64,000 bases of DNA from Prostheceraeus crozeri (lineage: Eukaryota > Platyhelminthes > Polycladida > Euryleptidae). The position numbers and the translations under genes were made by a program. Below the pieces are notes generated by a model that saw only the letters and a program-made list of their open reading frames with translations, was not told where the DNA came from and ran no database searches. Of the stretch, positions 1-10,098 are shown piece after piece. Every line of letters starts with the position of its first letter. The first letter of the stretch is position 1. The stretch lies in NCBI GenBank assembly GCA_907163375.1, contig CAJQUW010007403.1:62001-126000 (forward strand). Reading direction: 5' to 3'.

Positions 1-104
1 CAGCCCATAAATACCAGAGTAATGAGTATTGGGGATCCAAGATACTTGTTTCTGGAATAGCAGATTACATGGAAAATTGAAGCTGTTCAAAGATACTTCA
101 CAAC

Positions 105-374
105 GGTGGTGATTCACTTCATCGACAGGGTCATTTCATCGTCAGGTGGAGGATATTCACTCAAGAGTATCATGCATCCATAGATAGTTAAAGACATAAA
201 TTAACTCAATAATTCATAGACATTAAGTCATGATGTCTTTGAGCTTTATTAGGGACTCCAATGTCTTCTGACTCTCGGTATAAAACATCTATGAAACAAC
301 CTATCCATGAAATGACTCAAATCCATGATATCTGCATGTCAATGAAATGACCCTGTCGATGAAGTGAACCACGT
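105..374. mobile_element. 270-bp MITE with 9-bp target duplication
   Basis: The ends are near-perfect inverted repeats of about 35 bp, sharing TTCACTTCATCGACAGGG and then TCATTTCAT. The direct repeat CTTCACAAC lies immediately outside both ends, at 96-104 and 375-383. A 9-bp duplication is the hallmark of Mutator-like elements, so a MULE-derived non-autonomous element is the best guess. No coding capacity is visible between the arms. The terminal bases differ slightly between the two ends, so the exact border could shift by a few bases. Confidence 0.6.
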
Positions 375-383
375 CTTCACAAC

Positions 384-1997
384 ATATGATTTCTCAATTA
401 TAGAATGCATTTTTCAAGATAGGAAGATATTTCGTGCTATGGAGCTACATTGCTTACGAGAGTGTCCACGCTCTTCCTCTATGAGAGCTCTCTAAATAAT
501 GATGTTTGAACCACCCTCATCCCATGTTTCGATTCCATGTCATGAAATGTAAAGTATGTATGTATGCTCTTATACAGACATGTACAGGTGGGCATGGCCT
601 TTCTTCGCTTGATAAAGCTAGTTTTGATCATGAGATTAATATATGCATCTTGAAAAAATGATCTTCTGCGTCTTCGTATGAACGGACGACCGTTATTGGC
701 GTTTGTTTGCTTGAGTTATCATTTTCTAATCGGTTGAATAAAGTACCTGGACTTCTTGATCTCATGTTTTGGTCTAACGAATCAAATTAACAAAATAGCC
801 TATTATGCCAGATTTTGTTTTGTCAGTATTTGATGCAAATCCGCATGTCACCATTCAAAAGCAATCGACATAACACTTATTTGCTTTACTTTACCTATTG
901 CATGCCCGCTCGGGGCTGACCATCTTCTAGTGGAATAAGGGGTCCCATTTTGCAAAGAAGCTTATTGGGAATATTTGTTTTATGCAGAAATCATCATCCT
1001 GCACTTCTAGCCTCGCGACAATGTTCATTCATTTTAATCATAGTCTTCTTGTGGTACCTGCAAAATGTGACATTTTTCTTATTGTAAGCTTATACGTAAC
1101 TTTCCTCACATAACTATTCTAGACGCTGGCTAGAACGAAGTGGATGTGTGGTGTTGGCCACCACGTTTCTCTAATCTAGCCACTTCAGATTCTCTCTGTT
1201 GGTGACTGACTATGAAAATGTGAAAAGCATAATCACTGGCTTTTCGTGACGCCAACAACCTACCCTTGCTGAAAATCGTGCATAGTTGTTTACAATGTGT
1301 CGATGCTGGAGAGCTCCAGTTTGAATCATATACTTTCTTTGAAAATGCACATTTGTTTTCGAAACAGTGCGCACTTTTGTTGAAATATTGATAGAATGGC
1401 TACTTGTGCCACTTGAGATGTGCACAGGCTTTGAACGCAACTCGAACCAATCACTTTCAATCAGAGCTTCAATCGAAATTCTCAACCCGACTTGAAGCAT
1501 GGTCAATTTACATTTTCTGTGAAAATACAGCTGTGAGGAAAATTTCAATAGACTTATGTGTGGTTTGCTATATACAGAGTGAGAACCGGGTTCGGAGTAG
1601 TTTTCATTTTTCGGTCCGGGAGTGACAAGCGGGTGATGTGACAGGGTTCACTCCAGAATTCTCCTGTTGAGAATGAAGTTATATTAATTCTGATATTCAC
1701 AAACTGATATAGCCTACTTGAACAGTCATCAACTAAATGCAAGTTTTGATGAGTATAGTACATGTACATTTAAGCGTGTAACTGCGTGTTAATATTCGAA
1801 AATACTTTAAGTATGTGTTCATAATTGGAAATGTCCAAGCACGTGGATGTTTTTCAAACTGAAAGTAGGACTCGTTGTTGTAGAGGAAATTTCCGTGCTA
1901 TCAATTACTTTTCCCGCGTAGCTATCCTATTTTAATTCCAAAATTTAGCCACAATTCACGACAGCTACTATCTGGGCCAAATCAAACAGATAGTCTA
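384..1997. other. Stretch without recognised genes
   Basis: I see no conserved coding segment, terminal repeat pair or RNA gene here. The short open frames around 1210-1770 overlap on both strands, match nothing I know and are probably chance. The stretch is AT-rich like the rest of the window. Confidence 0.5.
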
Positions 1998-2194
1998 CAA
2001 GGTGCCCCGCAAGTCTGGACACAGGAAATTATGAGTTTCTGCATGCATGCGTACGTGTTTCTTTCTGATTAATACCTTTAACTTCAATATGTGTCCCACA
2101 AGTCTGGACACATAAGAAAAAAATCCTATATTCAATTAATATTAATCATTTATTCAATGTTAAAGTAAATAACAGTAGACAACATGCATGAAAG

Positions 2195-2550
2195 TTAAAT
2201 GATGTGTTCAAAATGTCCACCTCCGTTTACAACACACAACTGCAGTCGATATCTCCTCCACTCCATCAAGATTCGCTGAATGATGTCTGGGGTAATCTGC
2301 TAACAAGCTTCCTGTATGCGCGACCGCAAATGATGAAGGTCTTGAATCTTTTCTGAATACACCATGGTTTTGCAAGTGTCCCCAAAGTTAAAAATCGAGC
2401 GGAGAAAGGTCTGAACTTCTTGGCGGCCATTCAACCGTTCCTCTTCTACCAATCCAATGTCCAGGAAATTTTTCATTCAAAAATTCACGAACTTTGACCG
2501 TGCAATGAGGCGTGTGTTGAAACCAAGCAGGACCGTCGTTGTCCGGTAGA
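2195..2550 (-). pseudogene. Mariner-type transposase, C-terminal part
   Basis: The minus strand encodes a stretch with VREFLNEKFPGHWIGRRG, then VEWPPRSSDLSPLDF, and ends GGGHFEHII at a TAA (2195-2197). These are the second half of the IS630/Tc1/mariner DDE core as found in the arthropod-type DD41D group: an Asp in DGPAW, the WIGRRG block, and a final Asp in PLDF. One or more frame changes occur after PLDF, and the residues after it have to be read in another frame up to the conserved GGHFEH tail. The upstream part of the same protein lies beyond the inserted hAT MITE at 6570 and above. The local spacing between the last two Asp residues is a few residues longer than typical, suggesting small insertions. 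Confidence 0.75.
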
Positions 2551-2898
2551 CTTGGTAGCACAGAATTAGATTATTTAACCGCATCACTTTGCTAGAAGTG
2601 CAGACTTATTCAAAACAATGGCATATGCAGGAACTTATTAAGTGGGCTCATTCGCTGGCCAGCGCGCGAGCGGGAAGGTGAACTTCTCCTGCCTCGGGCG
2701 TTCAGTGACTTTATACCACCACTTTTTCGTTCTCGTCATCTATTGCTGCTCGCTCGATGCTTTCATATTGTGCTCCTTGTCCTCCTGTTCACTTTCCGAT
2801 CGTCGTTTTCTGTGCTCTGCGTTACCTATCCCAGTAGTCAACCGATATCTGCAACTGATTCTGCTTTTTTCTTACTCAATTGGCAGTGACTAACATTG

Positions 2899-5800
2899 AT
2901 GGCCTCATCTTCCCGCCTCATGTACACCCGTGACGTCCTCCTGCAGCTCCGCGCGCGCGCTCCTCCTCCCAGCCGTGCCATGAGGAGACCTGTCTGGTTT
3001 CATGGCGTCCCCATTCGATCTAATCAACATGTTGAGCCTCAATCTATCCCTGCGTCACTCACATCGCTGTCGTGCACTGGGCCAAGTTTTCTCGCCAACC
3101 ATGCGCCTGTGTCAAGTTCATGGTCTGTGTCTTCCCAAGCTTCCCAACCACATACGTCATCGGAAACAGTGTTCTCGCCTTCTCTGCCCTCAAAGATTTC
3201 TACTCCCAAATCTATGCCTGTGTGTCGCTCGCCAGCTTTCCCTAACGATACGTCACATGCTATCTCAGTTCGCATCACACATCGTCATGGAAACTGGATT
3301 TCCCGGTCTAGGGACGAGAATTCCGTACAAGGAAGAGGAATATCTCTCTCTCGCTTCTTGGTGCCTATTCAACGCCAGAGACAAACCACTCCGCATCAGC
3401 GACTTAACAACTCGCCTTTTTCGAAAAGACAACCGTCCCTCATCCTTACTAACATAAGGTCACTCATCAATAAGGTGGATGAGGTGGCAATGCTGACGAA
3501 CAAGTACTCACCCGACTTCGCCATCATATGTGAAACATGGCTTGACACTACCATACCAGACAGTGCTATAGCCTGTAAAGGCTACAACATCTTCAGGAAA
3601 GATCGAAATCGCAATGGCGGAGGCATCTTGTGTTACGTTCGAGATTCTCTCGTCTGCTCAACTCTATCAGACAACGAGATACCTTCACTCCGTACTTGCA
3701 AATCGGAGATACTACCTATTTTAATGCCCAAGCTTCTTCTAATAACACTATATCATCCATTCTGGAACAGTGCTAGTGACCATGAAGACGCCATCTCTTG
3801 CATAGTCAACATTATCGACTATTGTTTGTCATCTACTTCAGATCCTTCTGATACCAGAATCATTATAGCTGGCGACTTGAACGACCTACGGTTTCATACC
3901 GACGAAATTCAACGACTTACTGGGACAACAGCCATGGTAAACTTTCCCACAAGAGGCTGCAACACTCTAGACCAAATTCTGACAAACATCCCTGTGACAT
4001 GCAAACCTCAAAGACTTGGACCAATTGGGAAATCAGACCATTCAGTCATATTGTGGCTTGACAAGTCCTCCAACAGACCATCTTGTATCAAGAAAGTAGT
4101 TCGTAAGGTCAATGCCTCAAACAAAGCCAAATTCTGTGAACTTATACATCAATTCGACTGGTCAGCATTAGTGAACTCAGAAAATTCCGTGGATTCAGCG
4201 ACTTATGTGTTCCAATCGTGCCTCTATGCTCTTTTCGATCACTGTTTTCCCACTCGCACCGTACGTTTCCGGAACACTGACCCTCCCTGGATGAAGACAT
4301 CCTTGAAAATTTTGATAGATGATCGTGATCGGGCGTTTAATTCAAACAAGAGACTTAAATATATTCGACTCCGCGACGAAGTCATACGCCACACTTACCA
4401 TCTAAAACAAACCTATGTAAACACAGCTATAGCTTCTCGTAACTCAAAGAAAATCTGGAGTGTAATCAAAGATCTTAGCCGATCAAAACCGGATCGCAGT
4501 AACAATACAGCACCCTTCACAGCCGAACAACTAGCCGATTTCTTCGTCTCCATCCACGACAACGCCCGTAATACCAATGTTTCAGAGTGTCCACCGTCCT
4601 GCGACCACGGTTTCCACAATAATAGTCTGCAAGTTTCTGTTTCTGAAGTGCAATCAACACTAACAAACTTGAAGAAAAGAAGTCCAGGACCCGACGGAAT
4701 TCCGTCTTGGATTTTTCGCGATTTCTCATCACTACTTGCCCCTGCTATTACTTCGCTATTCAATTCCAGTCTTCGCCATGGTCAAGTTCCTGCATGCTTT
4801 AAGTCTGCTTTCATTTCACCCATCCCAAAGTGCCCTCACCCTTCGGAATTGCAGCACTTTCGGCCGATTTCACTGCTTCCCACCCTTTCTAAGTGTCTTG
4901 AGCGCATTGTCACACAGAATTGGATCCTTCCGCATGTCATTGATAAAATCAGTGAAAAACAATTCGCCTACGTTCCTTCCAGAGGCACATCCGTCGCCAT
5001 GACACTTTTGTACAACAAGATCTTGCAGTTTCTTGAAGGTAAATCGGGGGCAGTGCGTGTCCTTACCGTCGATTTCTCTAAAGCTTTTGACATGTTGCCT
5101 CATGATGTTATAATCAATGCCTGTATCAAATTTGGTTTGCCACATTCAATTATCCTCTGGATGCGCAGCTTCCTCACGGACCGCCATGCAGCAGTGCGGA
5201 TTAATTCCTCTACGTCGAAGTGGTTCTCCATCTCTGCGGGCATTCCACAGGGAAGTGTCATCGGCCCGCTTGTATTTTGCATGGCTGTTGATAGTTTTTC
5301 AACTCTTTTTTCTAATTCTTCCACTATTATGTACGCCGATGACCTAACTATTTTACATTTTGTGAGAGAGAGTGAGGAAGACCAGCTACAAGCAGAATTC
5401 GACAACGTCACCTCTTGGTCCGACACTATTGGACTCAAATTGAATTCTTCAAAATGTACAGTTTTAAATGTTATCACGAAAAATAATTTGATTGTTTCCC
5501 CCATCAAATCACAGAACGACCTTTTAAATACTGTTTCTTCGGTCAAACTCTTGGGAATGTACATGTCCGCGGACCTTAAGTGGAATATCCATATTAACCA
5601 TACGATTTCCAAGGCGTGTCAAAGACTGTTCATTCTGTGGAATCTGAAAAAAGCAGGATTTCCTCCTTTCATGATTCGCAATGCATACTTGTCTTTCATA
5701 AGATCAGTTATTCTATATTGTTGTCCTGTCTTTGTAAATGCTTCAGGATACCTTTGGAGGAAACTAGAGAAAGTTGAGCGCAGGGCCGCGCAGATAATCG

Positions 5801-6006
5801 GCCAACCAATAATACCTCATATCAGAGAAGCAGTTGACTCCATCTGTACGCAACTCATCCACAAAATTAACGACGATCAAAATCATCCCCTTCGACCTTT
5901 TTTTGATGAAGCTTCAACCCGAGTGTCTCGTTCTACCCTTTCTATTCGCCGCCCTCTTACAAAAACTGTCCGCTTCAAATCATCGTTCATAATGTTTTGT
6001 AAATAG
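2899..6006 (+). CDS. LINE endonuclease-reverse transcriptase polyprotein
   Basis: The ORF encodes 1035 residues from the first ATG at 2899. It would nick target DNA and copy the element's RNA into the genome by target-primed reverse transcription. Residues 1-160 are Ser/Pro-rich without a recognised domain. An APE-type endonuclease follows, roughly 170-395, with NIRSLINKVDE, ICETWLD (catalytic Glu), NGGGILCYV, IIAGDLNDL and a final SDHSVILW. The reverse transcriptase occupies roughly 545-850, with KKRSPGPDGIP, FRPISLLPTLSKCLERIV, LTVDFSKAFD, GIPQGSVIGPLVF and the catalytic MYADDL, then KLLGMYMSADLKWN. All expected active-site residues are visible and no stop interrupts the frame. No separate ORF1 (nucleic-acid chaperone) is present. 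The small open frame at 2642-2893 looks like untranslated leader. Confidence 0.88.
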   Translation: MASSSRLMYTRDVLLQLRARAPPPSRAMRRPVWFHGVPIRSNQHVEPQSIPASLTSLSCTGPSFLANHAPVSSSWSVSSQASQPHTSSETVFSPSLPSKISTPKSMPVCRSPAFPNDTSHAISVRITHRHGNWISRSRDENSVQGRGISLSRFLVPIQRQRQTTPHQRLNNSPFSKRQPSLILTNIRSLINKVDEVAMLTNKYSPDFAIICETWLDTTIPDSAIACKGYNIFRKDRNRNGGGILCYVRDSLVCSTLSDNEIPSLRTCKSEILPILMPKLLLITLYHPFWNSASDHEDAISCIVNIIDYCLSSTSDPSDTRIIIAGDLNDLRFHTDEIQRLTGTTAMVNFPTRGCNTLDQILTNIPVTCKPQRLGPIGKSDHSVILWLDKSSNRPSCIKKVVRKVNASNKAKFCELIHQFDWSALVNSENSVDSATYVFQSCLYALFDHCFPTRTVRFRNTDPPWMKTSLKILIDDRDRAFNSNKRLKYIRLRDEVIRHTYHLKQTYVNTAIASRNSKKIWSVIKDLSRSKPDRSNNTAPFTAEQLADFFVSIHDNARNTNVSECPPSCDHGFHNNSLQVSVSEVQSTLTNLKKRSPGPDGIPSWIFRDFSSLLAPAITSLFNSSLRHGQVPACFKSAFISPIPKCPHPSELQHFRPISLLPTLSKCLERIVTQNWILPHVIDKISEKQFAYVPSRGTSVAMTLLYNKILQFLEGKSGAVRVLTVDFSKAFDMLPHDVIINACIKFGLPHSIILWMRSFLTDRHAAVRINSSTSKWFSISAGIPQGSVIGPLVFCMAVDSFSTLFSNSSTIMYADDLTILHFVRESEEDQLQAEFDNVTSWSDTIGLKLNSSKCTVLNVITKNNLIVSPIKSQNDLLNTVSSVKLLGMYMSADLKWNIHINHTISKACQRLFILWNLKKAGFPPFMIRNAYLSFIRSVILYCCPVFVNASGYLWRKLEKVERRAAQIIGQPIIPHIREAVDSICTQLIHKINDDQNHPLRPFFDEASTRVSRSTLSIRRPLTKTVRFKSSFIMFCK

Positions 6007-6140
6007 GTTCTTTCTTTCTTATGTTCTCATCATCAATTCTTGTAATAATTATGTGCGTATGAATGAATTGTATACTTACGTTTACGTTCTGTGATCTGTA
6101 ATGCGTCTACCGATTTGTCCTTGTGGACCAATAAAGTTTC

Positions 6141-6168
6141 TATTATTATTATTATTATTATTATTATT
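6141..6168 (+). repeat. (TAT)n microsatellite tail of the LINE
   Basis: A run of TAT/ATT triplets follows the LINE's AATAAAG signal and ends where the host MITE sequence resumes (AAAAGAAATTTTT). It is the 3' tail used in priming, not an independent satellite. Confidence 0.85.
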
Positions 6169-6569
6169 AAAAGAAATTTTTAATACCTTGCAGAGATAGG
6201 AAAAATCGTCATGCGTCGCTTGCGGATTCTTTCAGATTCGAAGAATTCAGATCATACGCAAAAGTTTTCTCGATATTGTTGGGCCCTCCGATCATTATTA
6301 AAAAAGTTAGCAGGCGCACGAAAAAAACGTTCACAAACTTCTCTGTTGAACTTGACATTGACTGTGTCTCTTTGCTGTGTGATCCGGCTGATAACAGTCA
6401 CTGAAACTTTGCAGAAATTGTCGTGTTTAATGCTGAAAAGGCTGCTTATTGTTCGATTGCTATGGTATTATGTTAGCAGATTGTGCATTTCCTTAACGTT
6501 ACATGTTTCAATGTTTCCTTTCTAGTCAAGCAGAAGAAGAGACGACATGTCTAATTCTGTGCTTGGTAG

Positions 6570-7240
6570 TGTTTCGTTGCGTAACAGACTCAAATACTTT
6601 TCTCCCCGAACAGTGTCCTGGATCAACAAGAAAAGAATGGATCAACAACCAGATACCACACCTCACCATAAGACGTCTGGTTCCTTGATCTTTGGATCCA
6701 TTAGACCAGTGAGGATTGCTTGATGACCAGTAGCACATGTTCTGTTTGTTAACCTCTCCAGAAACGTAAAAGTTGGCTTAAAAATTTCTTATGGGAAGTC
6801 GTCATTTTCGTCACACATGTTCATCGCCCAGGAACAAAATTCAGTTCTTCTGTCCAGATCGTCTTCCGATAATTTTTGCATCAAATGAAATTTGTATGGA
6901 TACCAGTTATGGAGTTTCAGAATGCGATGAATGCTTGTATTTGAAATGTCGATTTCAGCGGACATACGGCGGATGGACTTTTTCGGACTTCAGCTAAATG
7001 CCGCTGTACCGGTATCTTCATCACTGACTCTTCGGGGAGGACCACACCGGGTCACATGCAGTCTCCTTGTCATGCACACTGTTAGTGTCCTTGAATTTTC
7101 TCAAAAGTTTTGCGACACACGTTCAGGATGGTTATGATTGGAGATATCCCCTGTGTCTCTCGTGCTACGATTCCCGACCAAAAAAAATTCAACGGGCTCT
7201 TCAATTGTCAGTAACATGCTCGTTGATAAAACATGAAATG
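6570..7240 (-). pseudogene. Mariner-type transposase, N-terminal and first catalytic part
   Basis: On the minus strand the readable blocks are SPKKSIRRMSAEIDISNTS, then IHRILKLHNWYPYKF (second helix-turn-helix), LSEDDLDRRTEFCSWAM, and SGEVNKQNMCYWSSSNPHWS. They come in the order seen in DD41D-type mariner transposases. The short segment expected to read FSDEA, carrying the first catalytic Asp, is missing between the DRRTEFC and SGEVNKQN blocks, which points to a small deletion. At least one stop and several frame changes are present. The last codons before the MITE (RNETLPS) line up with LPDNDGPAW on the far side of the MITE when one copy of the 8-bp duplication is ignored, which confirms that 6570 and 2550 were adjacent before the insertion. 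Confidence 0.75.
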
Positions 7241-7477
7241 GAAATGCGAATGACTAGCTAAACTATATAACAATAGCGAGTACTACTCACATGTTATGAA
7301 CACAGCGATTGATAGTTCACTTACACAAATATTTGTCGTTGAGGACATTAAAGTTATAAGTATAAATCAGAAAGAAACACGTACACATGCATTGCAAACA
7401 TAGAAACTCATGATTTCCCATGTGTCCAGACATGCGGGACACCTTGATTGATGCATTAATCAAAGAAGTTTCACGCT

Positions 7478-7481
<4 letters not shown>

Positions 7482-7535
<54 letters not shown>
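7482..7535. repeat. (TA)n microsatellite
   Basis: About 27 uninterrupted TA units lie just outside the right end of the mariner element. The overlapping tyrosine-isoleucine open frame on the minus strand is produced by this repeat and is not a gene. Confidence 0.95.
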
Positions 7536-7538
<3 letters not shown>

Positions 7539-7996
7539 ACTTTTCAATTCTTAGCAGGGTTAATGAGAATCAAATGTCATACTTTAATAATTTGTGAAGA
7601 TCAACCCATTAGTGCCGAATGGTAGATTTTCTACGAAGTCTATTTTCAGTAAGTTTATATAATTTTCAAGCATATAAACAAAGTCAGACATTATTTTCGG
7701 CTATTATTTGCGAATGACCGACTTCAAAATCGATCTTAACTTCATGAGAATCAAAGTACTGATTAGTATAAGTGATGACAGCAAACGGGAGGATCATAAT
7801 TATATATAGGCTGCAGTCGTAATCGAGAAACGCACTCTCTTGAATTTTCTGTAAAACCTTTAACCCATTAGATCCCGAATACAGAAGCCGATGAAATTTC
7901 AATGTTTTTTTTGGAAGAATAGAGTAATTATGGACTAAATAAGCAGTATTTCCTCAAACTTTGAATATGATACATACAGTATCAGATTTACAGACA

Positions 7997-8085
7997 TGTT
8001 CCACTTGTGGAACATTGGGATCTTCTGACTATTATCTAGCTTCAATCGTTTAGTCAGAAGATCCCAATGTTCCACAAGTGGAACA
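7997..8085. repeat. 35-bp perfect inverted repeat inside the piggyBac left end
   Basis: Arms at 7997-8031 and 8051-8085 are exact reverse complements (TGTTCCACTTGTGGAACATT and on to TCTTCTGACTA), separated by 19 bases. Part of one arm (TAGTCAGAAGATCCCAATGT) recurs at 10700-10719 near the other end of the element. Each arm itself contains the short palindrome TTCCACTTGTGGAA. It is probably a set of subterminal transposase-binding repeats. Confidence 0.85.
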
Positions 8086-8299
8086 CAGTCTTTTTCTCTC
8101 GTAATTCTTTTGTAGCGTTCTCATGAATACTTTGCCATCTTTATATATACAACGACCACCAGAAGAGTTTCTGTTGCTTATTGTGCCTATTTTGGAAATG
8201 CTAGGTCCAAATTTTTTCTTAGAATTTGCAAATTTCCAAAATCTGAGTATATTTGTTTACGCTGAATGCTTCAAACTGTCAGATGTCATCAGAGATGAA

Positions 8300-10098
8300 T
8301 CAAGAAGAGGTGTGAAAGCCGATAAAGCAATGCGAATGTAGCATTACGCCGCACTTTCGACATAAGATTTTCGTGTTCTTTTTGCACAACTTGCAACGGG
8401 ATTGCCGACCGGCTGGTATGGGCAAATGGCCGCTGAAAGATCTTCGCTCCTCCTTGATCGGTGTCCTTGACGGTCCTGATCGGCGTGCTCGTTTCAGCGT
8501 CTGAGCAAGGAGTGTGCTCACGATGTTCCTGAAATCCAAAAGATATAGGCCTGCTTTTTATACGCACGTGCATTCCATTGCGAAATCTGAGCATATTACT
8601 AGTATGTCTTCTGAGACGCATGATTATAGGCCTTCTTACCTTCTAAAATCGAGATGTGAGAGGTTTCCGTTGAGAGCCCGGTGCAGTCTCCATCCCACAA
8701 CGACCGCCACACTTCTTGTTCCTCATTTGTGGTCTGTATTCGCTCAAGAATCGATCGAGTAAAGCGACGCCGCCCATATTTTTATTATACCGGTGGATGA
8801 GAAAAGGTAAGGGAATAGATGACCTCTTCTTCTCCTTTGACTCCCATCGGTTTGCCGCTTGGAGGTTAGAGACGGCTTCAAAGTTGCTCACAGCTACTAC
8901 TGGTCTGTTATCATTTCACTGGCATAGAACGACCTGACCATCATTGAAACAAGAGTGGTGCCCTCTCGGTTGCTTTTTGATTTCTTGCTTTGACATCAAA
9001 GGACAATGCTCAGTACGATTTTCCATGACCGTTCCCGTACATCGCAAATTGTGCTCGGTCTTCAGTTTTCGAAAAAGGCTAGTGGAGCTGAAGAAGCGAT
9101 CCATGTAGAGGGTGTGTTCCTCCTTTAAATCGAGGCACTCCGTCAAATTCAGCACTACTTGCTCTCCCAAACGTACATGCAATGTATTGTTTTTCTTTCC
9201 GGTATAGACTTCAAATTTGAAAGGAAATCCACTTGAAGACCCAAGCACCCAAATCTTGAAGCCAAATTTGACTGGCTTTCCTTTTATGCACATTTTGCAG
9301 CTGTGCTTTCCGTAGTACGGGACCATCTGTTCGTCCAGACTCAAGTCTCTTTCAAATACACCGAACTGCAGCAAATTCCTTTGAAAAATATCTAGAAAAT
9401 GTCGTAATTTTGCAAGCTTATCGCTTGGATCGAGGCATGCGTTATCGGACAAGTGAAAAAAGCGTTTTATATCTTGGAATCTGTTCCTGCACATTTTTTC
9501 ATATACAACTGGCACTCCCACATCTTCGTCAGTGCTCCAATAAAGTCTTTCATTTGGCAGAGTATTGTAGCCACTTAGAAGAAGAATTCCTAAGAATGCT
9601 TGCATCTCTGTTTTTGAAACGGTAAAATGATGATCGCCTTTTTGAAATGCGTACTTATTTGTCTCATCGAGCAAAGATCTAGCAACTTGTCACCAAAGAA
9701 CAATTTGTACATATCGATGGGATCCAATGTAGACAGAATCGGATATGCTTCTTGAAGACTGAGAGGTTCAGAGACTTGTTCTGTTGAAATCCTACTTTTC
9801 TTCAGACTTTCACCTTTTTTCCAATTGGGTTTGGATTGTCGCCGCCGCTTTTCGAGGGCTGGTCTGTTGAATCCGAAGTTTGCGGCATATCTTCACAAGC
9901 ATGGTGTATCTCGACAAACCCAGGAACATCCCGAACTTCGACATCTCCGAGAGAATCGTCATTGATGTCTACCTCATCAGTCGCAAAGTTTACATTTTCA
10001 GGGGGCAAAATAACAATTTCAACATCATCTCATTCTGCATCCGAATCGGCGGAGGTAATCATTTCGGCTGCTGCTTCCACAGAGAAAAGCTTTGGCAT
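8300..10098 (-). pseudogene. piggyBac transposase (DDE_Tnp_1_7), broken
   Basis: From ATG at 10098 the acidic N-terminal region reads MPKLFSVEAAAEMI, with an in-frame TGA soon after and more acidic sequence (VDINDDSLGDVEVRD). A catalytic core follows at 8916-9674: KMCRNRFQDIKRFFHLSD, then LSLDEQMVPYYGKH (first Asp), and LYMDRFFSST (second Asp). The third Asp lies in MGGVALLDRFL near 8750. The C-terminal cysteine-rich fold (CKLCKKNTKILCRKCG, then HSHCFIGFH) ends at 8300. All three catalytic Asp residues survive, but the frame changes at least four times: near 9805, near 9672, near 8900 and between 8643 and 8540. The enzyme of this family cuts and pastes precisely at TTAA. This copy cannot make it. 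Confidence 0.85.

Larger units (their letters stand above)
2648..6168 (+). mobile_element. Non-LTR retrotransposon (LINE) with one long intact ORF
   Basis: This is a single-ORF LINE of about 3.5 kb with about 250 bp of 5' sequence, an endonuclease-reverse transcriptase ORF (2899-6006), a short 3' UTR with an AATAAA-type signal near 6130, and a (TAT)n tail at 6141-6168. Comparison with uninterrupted copies of the host MITE places both borders within a base or two. I see no clear target-site duplication, so the insertion was either blunt or made with a very short duplication. Protein motifs put it among the APE-endonuclease LINEs (Jockey/CR1-like); I cannot assign the clade safely. The absence of visible breaks makes it the youngest element in the nest. 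Confidence 0.85.
2559..6561. mobile_element. hAT-type MITE (CACAGAATTAGA ends), split by a LINE
   Basis: The left end CACAGAATTAGA starts at 2559 and the right end TCTAATTCTGTG closes at 6561. The 8-bp direct repeat CTTGGTAG flanks it at 2551-2558 and 6562-6569, a duplication length typical of hAT elements. The MITE's own sequence is 2559-2647 plus 6169-6561, about 480 bp, and aligns with the copies at 30923-31444 and 30885-31937. In those copies the junction reads GTGGGCAAAAAG without interruption, which fixes the LINE insertion point between 2647 and 6169. There is no transposase, so it would have depended on an autonomous hAT elsewhere. Confidence 0.85.
1998..7446 (-). mobile_element. Mariner-type (DD41D-like) transposon, interrupted by a hAT MITE and a LINE
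   Basis: Both ends carry a long terminal inverted repeat of roughly 95 bp. The left end begins CAAGGTGCCCCGC at 1998 and the right end reads CAAGGTGTCCCGC inward from 7446; both continue with GTCTGGACACA and then TGAGTTTCT. A TA lies just left of the element, but the right flank reads AT, so the TA duplication is not clean. After subtracting the nested insertion (2559-6561 plus one 8-bp duplication) the element is about 1.44 kb, a normal mariner length. Its transposase runs on the minus strand in two blocks, 6570-7240 and 2195-2550. The block that should hold the first catalytic Asp is not visible, so the copy is dead. Confidence 0.8.

Noticed and set aside
2642-2893. ORF1 of the LINE
   Set aside because: It has no zinc knuckle, coiled coil or RRM, and it lies in the short leader between the element's 5' end and the main ORF.
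7317-7547. Tyrosine-isoleucine membrane peptide
   Set aside because: It is produced by the (TA)n microsatellite.
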